From Paguma larvata (lineage: Eukaryota; Chordata; Mammalia; Carnivora; Viverridae), in assembly GCA_030068075.1 (NCBI GenBank), contig CM057829.1, positions 86,171,132 to 86,235,131 of the forward strand: 64,000 nt of DNA. The letters run 5' to 3'. The notes beneath the pieces are model-generated. The model did not search any database. It had not been told where the DNA came from and saw only the letters and a list, made by a program, of their open reading frames with translations. Within the stretch, counting starts at the first letter, position 1. Each line of letters opens with the position of its first letter. Both the position numbers and the translations under genes were made by a program. Positions 13,174 through 23,925 of the stretch are shown here, piece by piece.

Positions 13174-13694
13174 TTAAAGTTTGAAGGTACTTCAATTCAA
13201 TTTTCTGTCCAATAATTCCTTAATTCTCCCTAAAAATCCAACATTGTTGGATACTCTTGTAGAGCTTATTCTCTGCTTTAACCAACGATCATACCCTTAC
13301 TACCTCTCTGCGAACGGCAACCTCCGCTTATGTTCTTGATTATTTTGAGCTCAAATCTGCCCTACAATAATTTCTATTTGCTGGTTGTCTTTTGTGGTAA
13401 AAAGCTACCAGAATGCCACTCATTTTCTATATAAAAGACCATTAAAATTCACTATTGCTCCATTTCTCTGCTCTATTTTATAGCAAAACTGAAAAGAGTT
13501 CAATTCAAAAAAATATTTATGGAGCATCTGGCACTATATTAGACTCTTAGAATATGAACAATCAAACAAAGACAACAAAACAAAGATCTCTGCCTTAAGG
13601 AATATTCTATTCTAGTTGGGATAAGGAAACAAAAATCAGTAAATATACTACATGACTTAAAGACACCATTGGCTCTACTTGCTATACTCCTCCC
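13174..13694. other. Unique DNA, no feature seen
   Basis: Non-repetitive sequence with no coding signal and no repeat family I recognise. Confidence 0.5.
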
Positions 13695-14960
13695 TGCCCC
13701 CCAGCCCTTTTTTTTTTTTTTCCATCCCCATCAGGGTTTTGTCCCTGACATTCTTCTGAACCATTGCTAATTAGAAAAGTGGTATCTCTTTCTTTCTTCT
13801 TCCTTCTCAACCTTCATTGTCTTTTATTTTCTCAGCTGTATCTGACACAACAGATCTCTTCTCTCTCCTTTTTGAAATAATTTTATGATTTTCAAGATAC
13901 CTCTGGCTTTTAATTCTTTTTCATGAGTCACTGGCCACCCTTTCAATTCTTTTATTGCCAGCCTGCCTCCTTCCAGGTTTCTAAGTGTCCCAGGCCTCTG
14001 TCTCCAGGGCTCATTCTTCCATCTTTTTCCCTCTCTACTTTTACTTACTTTCTGAGTGATCTCACAGATTCATGGCTTTGATGCCTTTTATATTTTAATG
14101 TCTTTCAAGCATTCCATAATTCAAAGGATCTAAGATCCTATTGATTATAAGATGTATCATTATTTTACATAATACCAGGAAAGAAAAAAATGTTGTCAAT
14201 TTCCATTGTAAGGCAACATTGATTATAAGATTCTAAGACACACCTCAATTTCAAAGATATTAAAATATGGAAAAAAAGCCATATCATAGAATCAGTGAAA
14301 CTGATCTCTGAGATCCAGACATATATCCAACTGGTTGTCTGACAAGTGTCTCAAGGTAGCATTTCTTAAATATAATTCTTGATTTTCACTTGTTTCCCAT
14401 CTTGCTCTTCTAGTGTCCACTTCAATAAATGACACCCCTATTCATCCAGTTGCGTTGCTCAAAACCCCAGAGATAATGGTTAATCTGGGTTTTCAATCTT
14501 GGCATAAACCCTATAATCAGGAAGTCTTTTATCTTCAAATACGTCTCCAAATTTGATCACTTTTTACTACCTCCACTATCACTCTTGTCCAAGAAACTTT
14601 TATCTCCTGCCTGTATTACTGAAATAGCCTCCTAACTGGCCTCCAGGGTGGACTCTTACTCCTATCCAGTTATATTTCACATACAGCCAGCATGAGTATT
14701 TAAAAACAAACATCAAATCACACTACTCCCAGCTCCAGAAAAGGCTTCTCTTTATACATCTTCTCTTTACACTCAGGTTAATGTTATAACCTTTCCCTTG
14801 GCTTTGCATGTCCATCCTCCTCCCTCCCTCTCTTACTTTATTCCCTATCACACTTCACTAGGTTCAGACATATCTAGCCACTGCATTGTTTTTGTTGTTC
14901 CTCTAAGGGTTCATGCTCGTTTCCCCTCTGTTCCCAGAACATTAGAACATCATGTAATTT
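13695..14960 (+). mobile_element. LINE-2 (L2) fragment, interrupted
   Basis: The right part (about 14299-14960) follows the L2 3' half on the plus strand: 'agacatatatccaactggtt', 'ccacttcaataaatgacacc', 'attactgaaatagcctccta', then 'actggcctcc'. The left part (to about 14092) fits the preceding L2 segment, including 'tctcacagattcatggcttt'. About 200 bp of unrelated sequence separates them. The ORF2 frame is lost. Confidence 0.85.
14093..14298. mobile_element. Insertion inside L2, probably an old non-autonomous DNA transposon
   Basis: Not L2-like. It contains two related direct sub-repeats beginning 'attgattataaga' (about 14138 and 14218), each followed by a run of A-rich sequence. The family cannot be named from sight alone. 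Boundaries are estimated from where L2 similarity stops and resumes; some L2 sequence is missing at the junction. Confidence 0.5.
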
Positions 14961-15039
14961 GAAGCCCTGCTACATGTCTCCCATGATCCATCTCTCTTCT
15001 TCCCTCCAAGAGGTAACTAATTGTTCCCTAGCTTTTATT

Positions 15040-16440
15040 TATAATTTTAGCGTACATATATATCTCTAAAGCATATAAAACTTTTAGCTTTGTTCTTTGT
15101 AAAGGGAATTATACTGTACGTATTCTTATGTGACCTAGTATTTTCACTTCACATTATGATTTGATATCCATCCATATTGATGTATATAACTCTACTTTGT
15201 TCATTTTCTCTGCTGTAGAGTATTTTATTGCATGGACAAACCAAATTAATTTTTCATACTTTTAATTATCAGTGGATTTTTTGTGGGGGGATAGATTAAC
15301 AGTTGCTGCTATAAATGTTCATATGCATGTTTCAAGATACAGTTGTTGAAATATTCCACTGGAAGTGGATTGTGGATCATAAGGAATGTATGTCTTTAAC
15401 TTTACTAGGCAATACCAATAATTTTTCAGAGACATTGTACCACCAGCAGCATATGAAACTACCTGTAAATCAACAATCTCATGAAAACATGATAATGTTA
15501 GACTATTAACTTTTTCCCAATCTCATGAACTTAAGATCATATTGCATTATTTTAGTTTAAATTTACTGGATAATTTTTATATCTATATATGAAATAACAT
15601 ATATATGAATAATACCATTAGTATTTATTTTTCTGTTATTTTTCTATTTGTGCCTTTACCAGTTTTTCTATGGATTTAAAAATGACCTTAAATTTCTTCA
15701 AAGGAGATTTTTCCCCTCAGGCTAGTATTTTGTTGATTAAATATTCCACATGTATTTCCCATTAAGTGTTACTTAACATTCTACTCTCTTTACAATAAGT
15801 TTTGATGAGTAGGAGTTCTTGATTTTACCATCAAGGATTATCGTTTCTTTTATGAATTGTACTTTTTGCATATTGTGTAAGGAATTATTCCCTACTCTGA
15901 GATTTTATAAGTATTCTCCTACATTTTTTTCTAAATGGTTTAAAATTTTGCTTCTTCATTTAAGTGTTTAATACATCTGGAATTGATTTTTGTGTTTAGT
16001 GAATGATAATAATTAAATTACATTTTTTTCATATCATATGGAAAACCAACTATTCCAGCACCATTTATTCAACTGATCATCTTGTGAAGCCGGTTCTGTC
16101 CCAAATCGCACTTCCCTATATGTTGAGACTCTTTCTGGCCTCTTTATTCTGATCGCCATTGGTTAACTTGTCTGTTTCTGTTACAATACACCATCTTAAT
16201 TATTATAGGTTAAAAGTAATTCTTCATACTGGCAATACAGTTTCCCTGACCTTGTTCATCTCTATCTGGAATGTTTAGATTATTCTTGGCTTTTTGACAT
16301 TTTGTATAACTTTTAGAATCAGATTTCTCGAAGTCAATGAAAAAATCTATATAGACTTTGATTGGAATTTTGTTGAATCTATGGGTTAATTTTGAGAATC
16401 TTAACCATGACCAGCCTCCAATTAAATCCCTGGACACTGA
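15040..16440 (-). mobile_element. Ancient L1 (L1M type), 3' UTR and ORF2 C-terminal part
   Basis: The plus strand is complementary L1: 'tccatccatattgatgtata', 'gttgctgctataaatgttca', 'gtaccaccagcagcatatga', 'gattggaattttgttgaatc', in the expected antisense order. Highly diverged, with no intact frame. Confidence 0.8.
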
Positions 16441-17329
16441 GTCTTTAATGAGGTTCTCTAGTAGACAACATTTTACAAATTCTGTTACAATTCATTGCTT
16501 CGGGCATTAAGCATGCCCTATGAGATTCCAGTGGGAGAGGACTCTTGGAAGCTTATATTTGACTTTCTCTGAACTTCCCTTTGCTGATTGTGCTTTATGT
16601 GTTTTTAATGTAATGAATCTTAGTCATGAGAAGGACTATCTGTTGAGTCGTGTGAGTCCTTCAAGTGAACCTTGCAGACTCCCCAAATTCCTGTTGTATT
16701 TTTCGTTATATATACTTTCAGCTTTTCTATGACTTTATGTTTAGAATGTGTTTTGAGAAATGAGTACAGCTAGATTTTGTTTTTGTTTATGGTCCAATCT
16801 GGATATTATGTTTTTATCCAGAGAGTTTGCTTATTATTATTAATAATGACTAATATATTGCAGTTCATTTTGTTTTATGTTGTACATTCATTTTGCTTTA
16901 TTCTACTCTCCGTTCTCTCTCTCTCTCTCACTCGCTCTCTCTTTATTTGCCTTCTTTTTGAATAACTAAATTTTTTTTCTCATTCTGAATTTCCTCCTTG
17001 GCAATTTTGGAAGTGGTAAATACTATTCTTTTAATAATTGCCCTAGTTATAAGGATACAGATATTTAATTTAAACCTAAATTTAAACAATAACTTTGCCT
17101 TCTTATGTAATACCCAAAGAAAAATGTACTATTGTTATCCCTCTCTTTATATGAATTGTAATTCCAATATTTTTTGATAATGAAAATTAGGTATCTTTAT
17201 TATTGTTTTTGGTTTTCCAAATTTTCTATTTATCTATTTTCAATTGTCTTTATTTCTGATTCTTTCTTGCATCTCAGACATTTTACCTGAAGTCATTTTC
17301 CTTCTTCTGCCCCATGAATATCCTTTATA
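16441..17329. other. AT-rich stretch between L1M pieces
   Basis: No gene. A (CT)n run lies at about 16912-16945. Parts (16450-16760) have the flavour of another old dispersed repeat, and 16970-17330 may be further decayed L1; neither can be assigned. Confidence 0.45.
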
Positions 17330-17620
17330 ATTTCCTTTAGTGTTGGTTGGTAGATGGTAAAATCTCACATCTTGATTTCCCTAAAAATGTCACTCTTTTG
17401 CTTTTGTTTATTTTCAAAGAATTTTTTTTCTGGGCATATAATTCTAAGTTGAAGTTATTTTCTCTAAGCACTTTGGAAATATTAACCTGCTGTTTTCTGG
17501 TTTCCACTGTGCTGATGAGAAGCAAGCTGATATTCTTTTTAATTTATCTGTCTTTTCTCTTTGGCTGCTTTTAAGATCTTCTCTTTATCTTTGGCGTTCT
17601 ACACTTTCACTGCATCTGTC
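17330..17620 (-). mobile_element. Ancient L1M internal module
   Basis: Same segment as at about 45880-46140: 'ttctgggcatataattctaa', 'agcactttggaaatattaac', 'gcttttaagatcttctcttt'. Both copies are antisense. Assigned to the internal part of old L1M/HAL1-like elements. Confidence 0.65.
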
Positions 17621-17684
17621 TAGGTAAGAATTTCTTTTAATTTATTTTCTTAAAATTCAGTAGGCAAGTTAAAAAATATACTCT

Positions 17685-18330
17685 GTATTTTAGAATAGTT
17701 TTAGATTTGTGGGCAAGTTATAAAGGTAATACAGAGAGTTCCCATATGGCCTACATTCAGTTTCCCTTATTGTTAACATTCATTTCATTAACCGAATCAA
17801 TTTGTCACACTAATGTGTGATGCATTAACTAAACTTCATACTTTATTTCAATTTTCTTTGTTTTTATCTAATGACCTTTTTCTGTTCCAGGATCCCAGCT
17901 AGGATAGATACCACAATACATTTAGTTATGTATCCTTAGGCTTCTCTAGACTGTGATAGTTTCTCTGACATTTCTTTGTTTTTGATGACCTCAGTAGTTT
18001 TGAATAGTACTGGTTGGGTATTTTGTGGAATGTTCCTCCATTGGAGTTTGTGTGATATTTTTCTCATGATTAAGTTAGGGTTATGGGTTTTTGAGACTAT
18101 GACCATAAAAGTAAGTATAAAGATTATTCTTATCACACATGTTAAAGATATGTGCTCCCCAAATGACTTAGCATTGCCAATATTAACATCTATTACCTGG
18201 CTGAGGCAATGTTTGTCAGATTTCTCCACTGTAAAGTTACTCCTTTATCACCCTTTCTATATTATACTCTTTGGAAAGAAGGTTACTTTTTTTCTGGGAA
18301 CAATAGGATAGCAGTACTTCGTGTTCACCA
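17685..18330 (-). mobile_element. Ancient L1 3' UTR (L1MC/L1ME-like)
   Basis: Begins with the complemented L1 3' end ('gaatagttttagatttgtgg', 'acagagagttcccatatggc') and continues through 'ctgttccaggatcccagcta' and 'atttctccactgtaaagtta'. It matches in reverse complement the sense copy at 21470-22215, and overlaps the copy at 44812-45085 in its first part. Apparent frames over this region are non-coding. Confidence 0.8.
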
Positions 18331-18964
18331 TTTTTTACCATAAGAAATTAAACAATAATTAAATGATGGTTTCTTGTCTTTTTTCCTCCCTATCTCCATA
18401 ACACCCTAATATCTACCCCAAGAATATTTAGGGAAGTCTCTGAGCTCTTTATTTGTACCTGTTCGTGTGTATCCTTGTTATGGAACTTGGCATTGGTTTC
18501 AGGCCATATTAGGCAAGGTCTGGATCTGAGCGAGACAGGAATCCCAGGCTCTGTGGCTTAGAAAAAGAAATTTGTAAAAAAAAAAAAAAAGAAAAAGAAA
18601 AAGAAAAAGAAAGTTGTGAAGGCTTGGGAATTTCAGGATAAAATGGGGTCATCTTTATACAATTTTGAGGACTTAACTAGTTAGGACTTTAGGATAATGA
18701 AGGAAGATATAGGCTCGGTCATTTTAGGGAATAGACTTGTACTTGGGCTTTGGTTATGCAGAAGAAATCTCATTCCATTGGGATTTTCAGAAAGTTCTTG
18801 GATGACAGCAACTAAATTTTCAATTATCTAATATGATAGTTGGCCACGTAAGTGAGCATATCCCTATAGATTCCCTGATAGGAAGATTTTATAGAGGAAA
18901 AGGGGAAGCAGGTTAGCTGGTCCATTGACTTTTAGCACAGACTGGGAATATTTGTTCCATGTTA
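18331..18964. other. Unique DNA with a short (AAAAG)n tract
   Basis: No gene. A poly-A/(AAAAG)n run occupies 18576-18612. Nothing else recognised. Confidence 0.5.
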
Positions 18965-19110
18965 CATATCAGATGTTATGCTAGGCTCTTTATATTTGTT
19001 ATTTTATTTTATACTTGAGAAAACCCTGTGAATTAAGCATTTAAAAAACCCCTCTTCATAGATGAACAAACAAGACTCAGATTAACTAATTTATATTAGG
19101 TCACAAATCT
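18965..19110 (+). mobile_element. MIR SINE fragment
   Basis: MIR order preserved: 'agatgttatgctaggctctt', a T-rich centre, 'catagatgaacaaacaagac', then 'aactaatttatattaggtca'. Confidence 0.7.
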
Positions 19111-19504
19111 TTTGACTATAAAAACTTGCTCTTTTATAATGCATGCCAACCCCTTCTTCCACAGATTATACACAGAATCAGTTCTAGAGGAAATGGGTGC
19201 TGTGTAGCTCACCAAGGCAGAAGCTTGGACGAAAGAGGAACTAGACTAGTTAATGCAATTCTCTAAGATGTTTGGTTAAAATACTTTAAATCTCTCCATC
19301 TCAGGTCTGTATTGGCCTGTAGTCTCTAGGGACTAGAACAAAGCTGACCCAGTTGCTGAGGATCAGGTAGATTCTGTGAGACTTGGTGTTTTGGAGAACA
19401 GCACCAAAAGCGTGTATAAATATGGACAGGATTCCAATAAATAGTTGATCAAAGTGAGTAAGAATTAATAGGGGAAAGATTTGGGGGCAGGAAGGATTTG
19501 GATA

Positions 19505-19660
19505 TGTCTAACAAGTATTTATTAAATGACCCCTTTCCATATGACATTTTGCTTCAGGACAAGTGAAACTAAGATGGTAATGGTACCTTCTCTGCCCTCA
19601 AAACATTTATGTAACATAAATTACCTTAATATGATGGAGCGAGATAAATACCAAATGGAG
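19505..19660 (-). mobile_element. L2 3' end fragment
   Basis: Complemented L2 tail: 'acaagtatttattaaatgac', then 'ggtaccttctctgccctcaa' and 'catttatg', with the spacing expected for the antisense L2 3' UTR. Confidence 0.6.
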
Positions 19661-19919
19661 GAACATGTGATCTATGGAATCATAGAGCAATTACATGACT
19701 GGACCATTAACGAAGTCTTAACAAAAGAGAAGACATATAAACAGGCTAATGAAAGATAAGCAAACTTTTTCAAGTGTCAGAGCAGGTGACAAATTTTATG
19801 AGAAAAAAACATCAGGAACAACAAAGATGTGAGCCATCTAAGGAGATCAATGAGAAAAATGAGTGAATTCTACTTGGGGAAATGATGCAGACAGGATAAG
19901 ATAGATATGACTGTTTTTG

Positions 19920-20490
19920 CCCATTGGGTACTCATTCCACCTTCCTATGAGTACAGAAAAAAAAAACATATTATACTCTGGAAAACCACCACTCCCTGTC
20001 AGTCCTTTGATTTTAATGTGACTGCTACTTTTTTTTTTTTTTTCTCAAAGTCAAGAGTGAGCATGTGATCCTGGTCTAGCAGATTAGCATATCCCTTCCT
20101 GATCTTGGTTATTGTTTCAAAGATGGGCATGTGACCTGTCAGTCCAGTAAGATTCAGTTCTAGTGTTTAGGTGGAATTATTGGAAAAATAAATCTCATTC
20201 TGCTGAAGTTGTTAGGATGTGAGAATATGCTCCTGTATCAGCCAGGAGCCACCATAAATGGAGAGCCTACCTGAAAATGAAGCACCCAGAGAGAAAATCA
20301 GAGCCAGTCATCACAGCCAGTGTCCTGAAGTTGCCCTGAATTTTCAGTTATGTGAGACAGTTACTACACCTCTCCACTGTTTTGTTGTTGTTGTTGTTGT
20401 TGTTGTTTGTTTGTTCATTTTGCTTGAGTTTATCTAAACTGGGTGTAAATTGTTCGCAAGGAAAAGGATCTCTTGGCTAACATATAGAGT
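19920..20490. repeat. Old dispersed repeat, family not named
   Basis: Contains two internally similar phrases, 'gcatgtgatcctggtctagc' and 'gcatgtgacctgtcagtcca', then 'tggagagcctacctgaaaat' and a 3' part 'tgcttgagtttatctaaact'. I recognise this arrangement as a repeated mammalian sequence (LTR or DNA element) but cannot name it. A (GTT)n microsatellite at 20381-20415 lies inside. Confidence 0.45.
20381..20415. repeat. (GTT)n microsatellite
   Basis: About ten GTT units ending in GTTT variants. Confidence 0.95.
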
Positions 20491-21465
20491 CTGGAGGCCT
20501 CATCTTGGAAACTGTGAGCAAAGTAGAATAACCACTTGAATTAATGGAAACATTTGGACCATGTTGAAGCTAGTGAGAAATGATACTGGAGAAGTATGAT
20601 AATATAAGTTGGCACAGAGCCAAGGAGAGGATGGATAACAAATAAGAGTCATTCCAGTGTTTTCTGAGCAGTATACTGATGCAGTGAAAATTTTCATCTT
20701 TATTTCTTTCTTAAGAGTAATTTTTTAGTTTTCTTCTTTCTGCAGTGTACTCCAGCATTGATGTATATAGAAGTGCTGTTTTTGTTTTTTATGGGTGTCT
20801 TCTATTGTAGAATCTAGCACTTAAATGATCAAGATCCCAGATCTTTGATATTGTGCCTCTCTAGAAAAAGAGAATTTTCCTAGAGATGATACACAGCAGC
20901 ACAGTCTTACTAGATACCTCTCACTTGGAGTCCATCTTTTCCTCTTCTGAATCCATTTATCACTGAATTAGTATTTCTGTCATGGTAACAAACACAGTGT
21001 GACTTGGGCTGTTATGTGGGCACTTACCTTCAAATTACCTAAACCCTCTTCCTCTATACCAGATTGTAACCTCCTTCCTCCTTCGTGGGCAAATACTAAA
21101 CATTGTGCATATTTTAGAAGAATTTTTTCCCAGTGCCAGTCCATTCTCTTGAATACAATTGGTAGTCAAATGTTTGTAAAGAAAATTTTCCATTAAATAG
21201 AACAACTATTACATTTCTATGATAGCAGGTATTAGTATCTAGGCTTAGAGAGTAGAATAGTTACCTGTTAGAAAATTTGGTAATTCTTTGAAAAATTAAG
21301 AAAAGAAATAAGTCCCAGAAGAGACTATTTTGACATTTTGAATGTGCACATATATTTATCCTAAGAATAGGAGATTCTTTTGTCTCCACTGGTCACAGAA
21401 AAGCCTTGGATGTTTCTGGGAGTATGATTCTCACTTTTAATGTCTCCTATTCTCTTGTTATGCTA
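20491..21465. other. Unique DNA, no gene seen
   Basis: No assignable repeat and no coding signal. Short open frames lack any family resemblance. Confidence 0.5.
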
Positions 21466-21469
21466 CACT

Positions 21470-22215
21470 CAATTTTCTTTTTCAAAAAATTATTACCTAT
21501 ATGTAGATACTTCCCTTTACAGGAGGTGGAGCTTAATTCTGCCTCCCTTTGCCTCACATACGTTTTTCCCTTGAGAATGAGCTAGCCTAAGTGACTCATT
21601 TCCTAAGAATAGAACAAGGAAAGGGAAGACAGTTAACTTCACTGTGGAGAACCTTGAAAAGCATTGTCTTAACCAAGTGATGAAAATTAACATCAACAGT
21701 GATGTCATGTGGATAACAGTATCCTTGATGTGATGCGATAAGAAGGGTAGTATATACTTCCATTGTTTCCTTTCCAAACATCTGTAACCCCAGTCTAAAC
21801 ATAGAGAAACCACAACGAAGGCCTGTAGGAGACATTTTAGGATCTTTTTCCAGTAGTGCTTTAGACTGTGAAAGTCATGAAAAACAAGGAGAGATCGAGA
21901 AGTTGTTACAGACCAGAAGACTGGGCAAGATATAATGACTAAATACAATGTGGTCCCCTGCATTGGATCCTGGAGTAGAAATAAAACATTAACGGAAAAA
22001 CTGGTGGAAGGTAATTAAAGCCTGGACTTTGACTAGTAATAATGCACCCATGTAAGCTCTTTTTGTTTTGACAAGTATTTCATAGTAATGTAAGATGTTA
22101 ACTAATATAAGATGGGGAAAACTGGGATGAAGAGTATATAGGAACTCTCTGTACTATGTTTGCAACTTTTTCATACATCTAAAATTATTCCAAAGTGAAA
22201 GGTTTATTTAAATAT
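21470..22215 (+). mobile_element. Ancient L1 3' UTR (L1MC/L1ME-like), sense
   Basis: Sense orientation: 'ttcactgtggagaaccttga', 'ttgttacagaccagaagact', 'tgcattggatcctggagtag', 'aggaactctctgtactatgt', ending 'aaaattattccaaagtgaaa' plus a T/A tail. It is the reverse complement of the family member at 17685-18330. The 148-residue minus frame over it is a chance frame in this UTR. Confidence 0.85.
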
Positions 22216-22239
22216 TGTTATGAAATATTTCAGTAATTC

Positions 22240-22564
22240 ATAAAGTTAAGAAGAACGTAATTGACACCATGTACTCGTAATCCAACTTAAGAAAGAAAAG
22301 TTACAAATATAAAGTCTTCTATATATGCCTCCACAATCCCGATATATTTTTCTTGATTCTGTTCTAAATTTGTCTATTCTAAATTTGTCTTAATCATATC
22401 TGTGCATATCTTTAGTTTTTTCTATGTACATATGAATCTATATATTATGTTATATATTTTAAACTTTGAACTAATGATATCATGTTGTGTGTGCATATTC
22501 TTTTAGGCTTGCCTTATTCACCCTGTAATATGGTTTTGAATTTCACCTATGAGGTTAATGTAGC
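22240..22564 (-). mobile_element. Probable L1M 3' UTR fragment
   Basis: Phrases such as 'tgtgtgtgcatattctttta' followed by a 'cttgccttattcaccctg' motif parallel the antisense L1M copy at about 15090-15190. It includes a short tandem duplication of 'ttctaaatttgtct' at 22362-22391. Highly diverged. Confidence 0.5.
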
Positions 22565-22690
22565 TTGCTCCAACTATTTATTTGACAATGTGTGTTGTGC
22601 TTCAATTACATGCCAGATAGAGTACTAGGTGCTAGGGATTCAGCAGTGAATCAGATATCCTGGCTCTGTGCTAAAAGATGGATGTATAGA
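22565..22690 (-). mobile_element. L2 3' end fragment
   Basis: Complemented L2 end: 'catgccagatagagtactag', 'gtgctagggattcagcagtg', then 'tggctctgtgctaaa'. Confidence 0.7.
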
Positions 22691-23334
22691 AAGTGTTATT
22701 GAAAGGCCACAGTCAGACTAGGGAGTTATCACACTATGAGACTGTGGTGTGGATATTTGTTTCTAAATTCAGTGGTGTCTATGAATGCTCTCTCTGTTAG
22801 AGATTATACCATGATGCTCTGCAGGCCTATTTTTGTTTGGTCAATTCGATGCCTTTTAAAATTCTGCCTTGGCTCTCAATAGCATTTAAAAATTAAGAGA
22901 TTTCTCATAGTGATTTGGATTTTCACCCTTTCCTGAAAAATTTGGCCCAATGGGACTGATTCCCACATGGTTACCACTGGGAGGAGCAGGGGAGCTGCTG
23001 CTCTCCAGGTCTTCACAGCCCACTTTGCTCTTTATGTAACTGCCCTACTTCTCACAGAGCTGGGAAGGCTTGTAAGGTTTGAGCCTTAGAATAGGTATGT
23101 GTGTGTTCCTCATTATCCACATACGGTCTCTTAAATGTTATCACTCACAGTGTTGATAAATATGGGAGAGCGAAAAGATGTATATGTAACTGCACAATCC
23201 TTGGCATTTTCAACCTTGTATGTGGTTTGGCAATCTTTTTTTACATCCCCCAAAAAAGAGGGATCTCATTTTTTATCGACACAAAATCATTTTTTTTCTA
23301 TAAGTTGGTGCAATTTTTTAAATTTCATGCTGTT
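22691..23334. other. Unique DNA, no gene seen
   Basis: A moderately GC-rich patch (22930-23080) lies in otherwise AT-rich sequence. No repeat or exon recognised. Confidence 0.5.
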
Positions 23335-23455
23335 ACGGCAGTTTATTCCACAGTTCCTTGAGGGCCTACTATGTGCAGAACATGGTTCTAAGTGCTGAAG
23401 TGATTCAGAGAAATACATAGCTATTGCCTGCCCTCAAGAATCTTGTTAGGATGGT
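23335..23455 (-). mobile_element. L2 3' end fragment
   Basis: 'ttgagggcctactatgtgca', 'gttctaagtgctgaagtgat', 'attgcctgccctcaagaatc': the antisense L2 end in order. Confidence 0.75.
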
Positions 23456-23474
23456 AAAACACCTCAACATTTAA

Positions 23475-23600
23475 CTCTGCAATTCAGCATATTTATCGAA
23501 TACCTGCTGTGAGCTAAGAATATGGAAAGGGAAGTTGTATATGCAAAAAGAACAATATTGGTAGATAAGACATGATTCTTGACCTCAGGTACTTTATTCT
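23475..23600 (-). mobile_element. L2 3' end fragment (second, adjacent)
   Basis: A second antisense L2 end follows directly: 'tatttatcgaatacctgctg', 'tcttgacctcaggtacttta'. Two L2 ends side by side mean either separate insertions or a local duplication. Confidence 0.6.
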
Positions 23601-23607
23601 CATCTAG

Positions 23608-23925
23608 GGCAGTGGTCTTCAGAGTTGCATGTATGGACATGGAGATTCTTGAGTCCTCACACACAAGATCCAAGTTAGTGATTTTGGAAAGGTCTGGGTA
23701 TCTCCATTACTTTTTTTTTTTTTAGTTTTTTTTTTTTTTAAATATAATTATATTGTCAAATTGACTTACATACAGTATGTAAAGTGTGTTCTTGGTTTTT
23801 GAGGTAGATTCCCGAGGTTCATCGCTTATATACAACATCCAGTGCTCATCCCAACAAGTGGCCTCCTCAATGGGCATCTCCATTTTTAACAATTATCTCA
23901 GACAGAGGCAGATTCACTGTGAAGC
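23608..23925 (+). mobile_element. MER5-like hAT DNA transposon, split by L1
   Basis: Left part 23608-23708 starts with the terminal-repeat-like 'gggcagtggtcttcagagtt' and runs to 'ggtctgggtatctccatt'. After a 167-bp L1 end, the right part resumes 'tttttaacaattatctcaga'. The order fits the MER5A-type non-autonomous element. The right terminus is poorly preserved. Confidence 0.55.
23709..23875 (-). mobile_element. Short 5'-truncated L1 insertion (3' end only)
   Basis: Poly-T at the left, then 'ttatattgtcaaattgactt', 'acaacatccagtgctcatcc' and 'caacaagtggcctcctcaat', the carnivore L1 3' UTR in antisense. Flanked by a perfect 9-bp duplication ATCTCCATT (23700-23708 and 23876-23884). A severely truncated recent-type insertion. 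Confidence 0.9.

Noticed and set aside
17976..18311. 111-residue plus-strand frame
   Set aside because: It lies in antisense L1 3' UTR sequence; the overlapping minus frame is also open, as expected for chance.
21517..21963. 148-residue minus-strand frame
   Set aside because: Lies within a sense L1 3' UTR and shares 'ITWLRQC' with a frame at 17976-18311 only because both are the same L1 UTR sequence.
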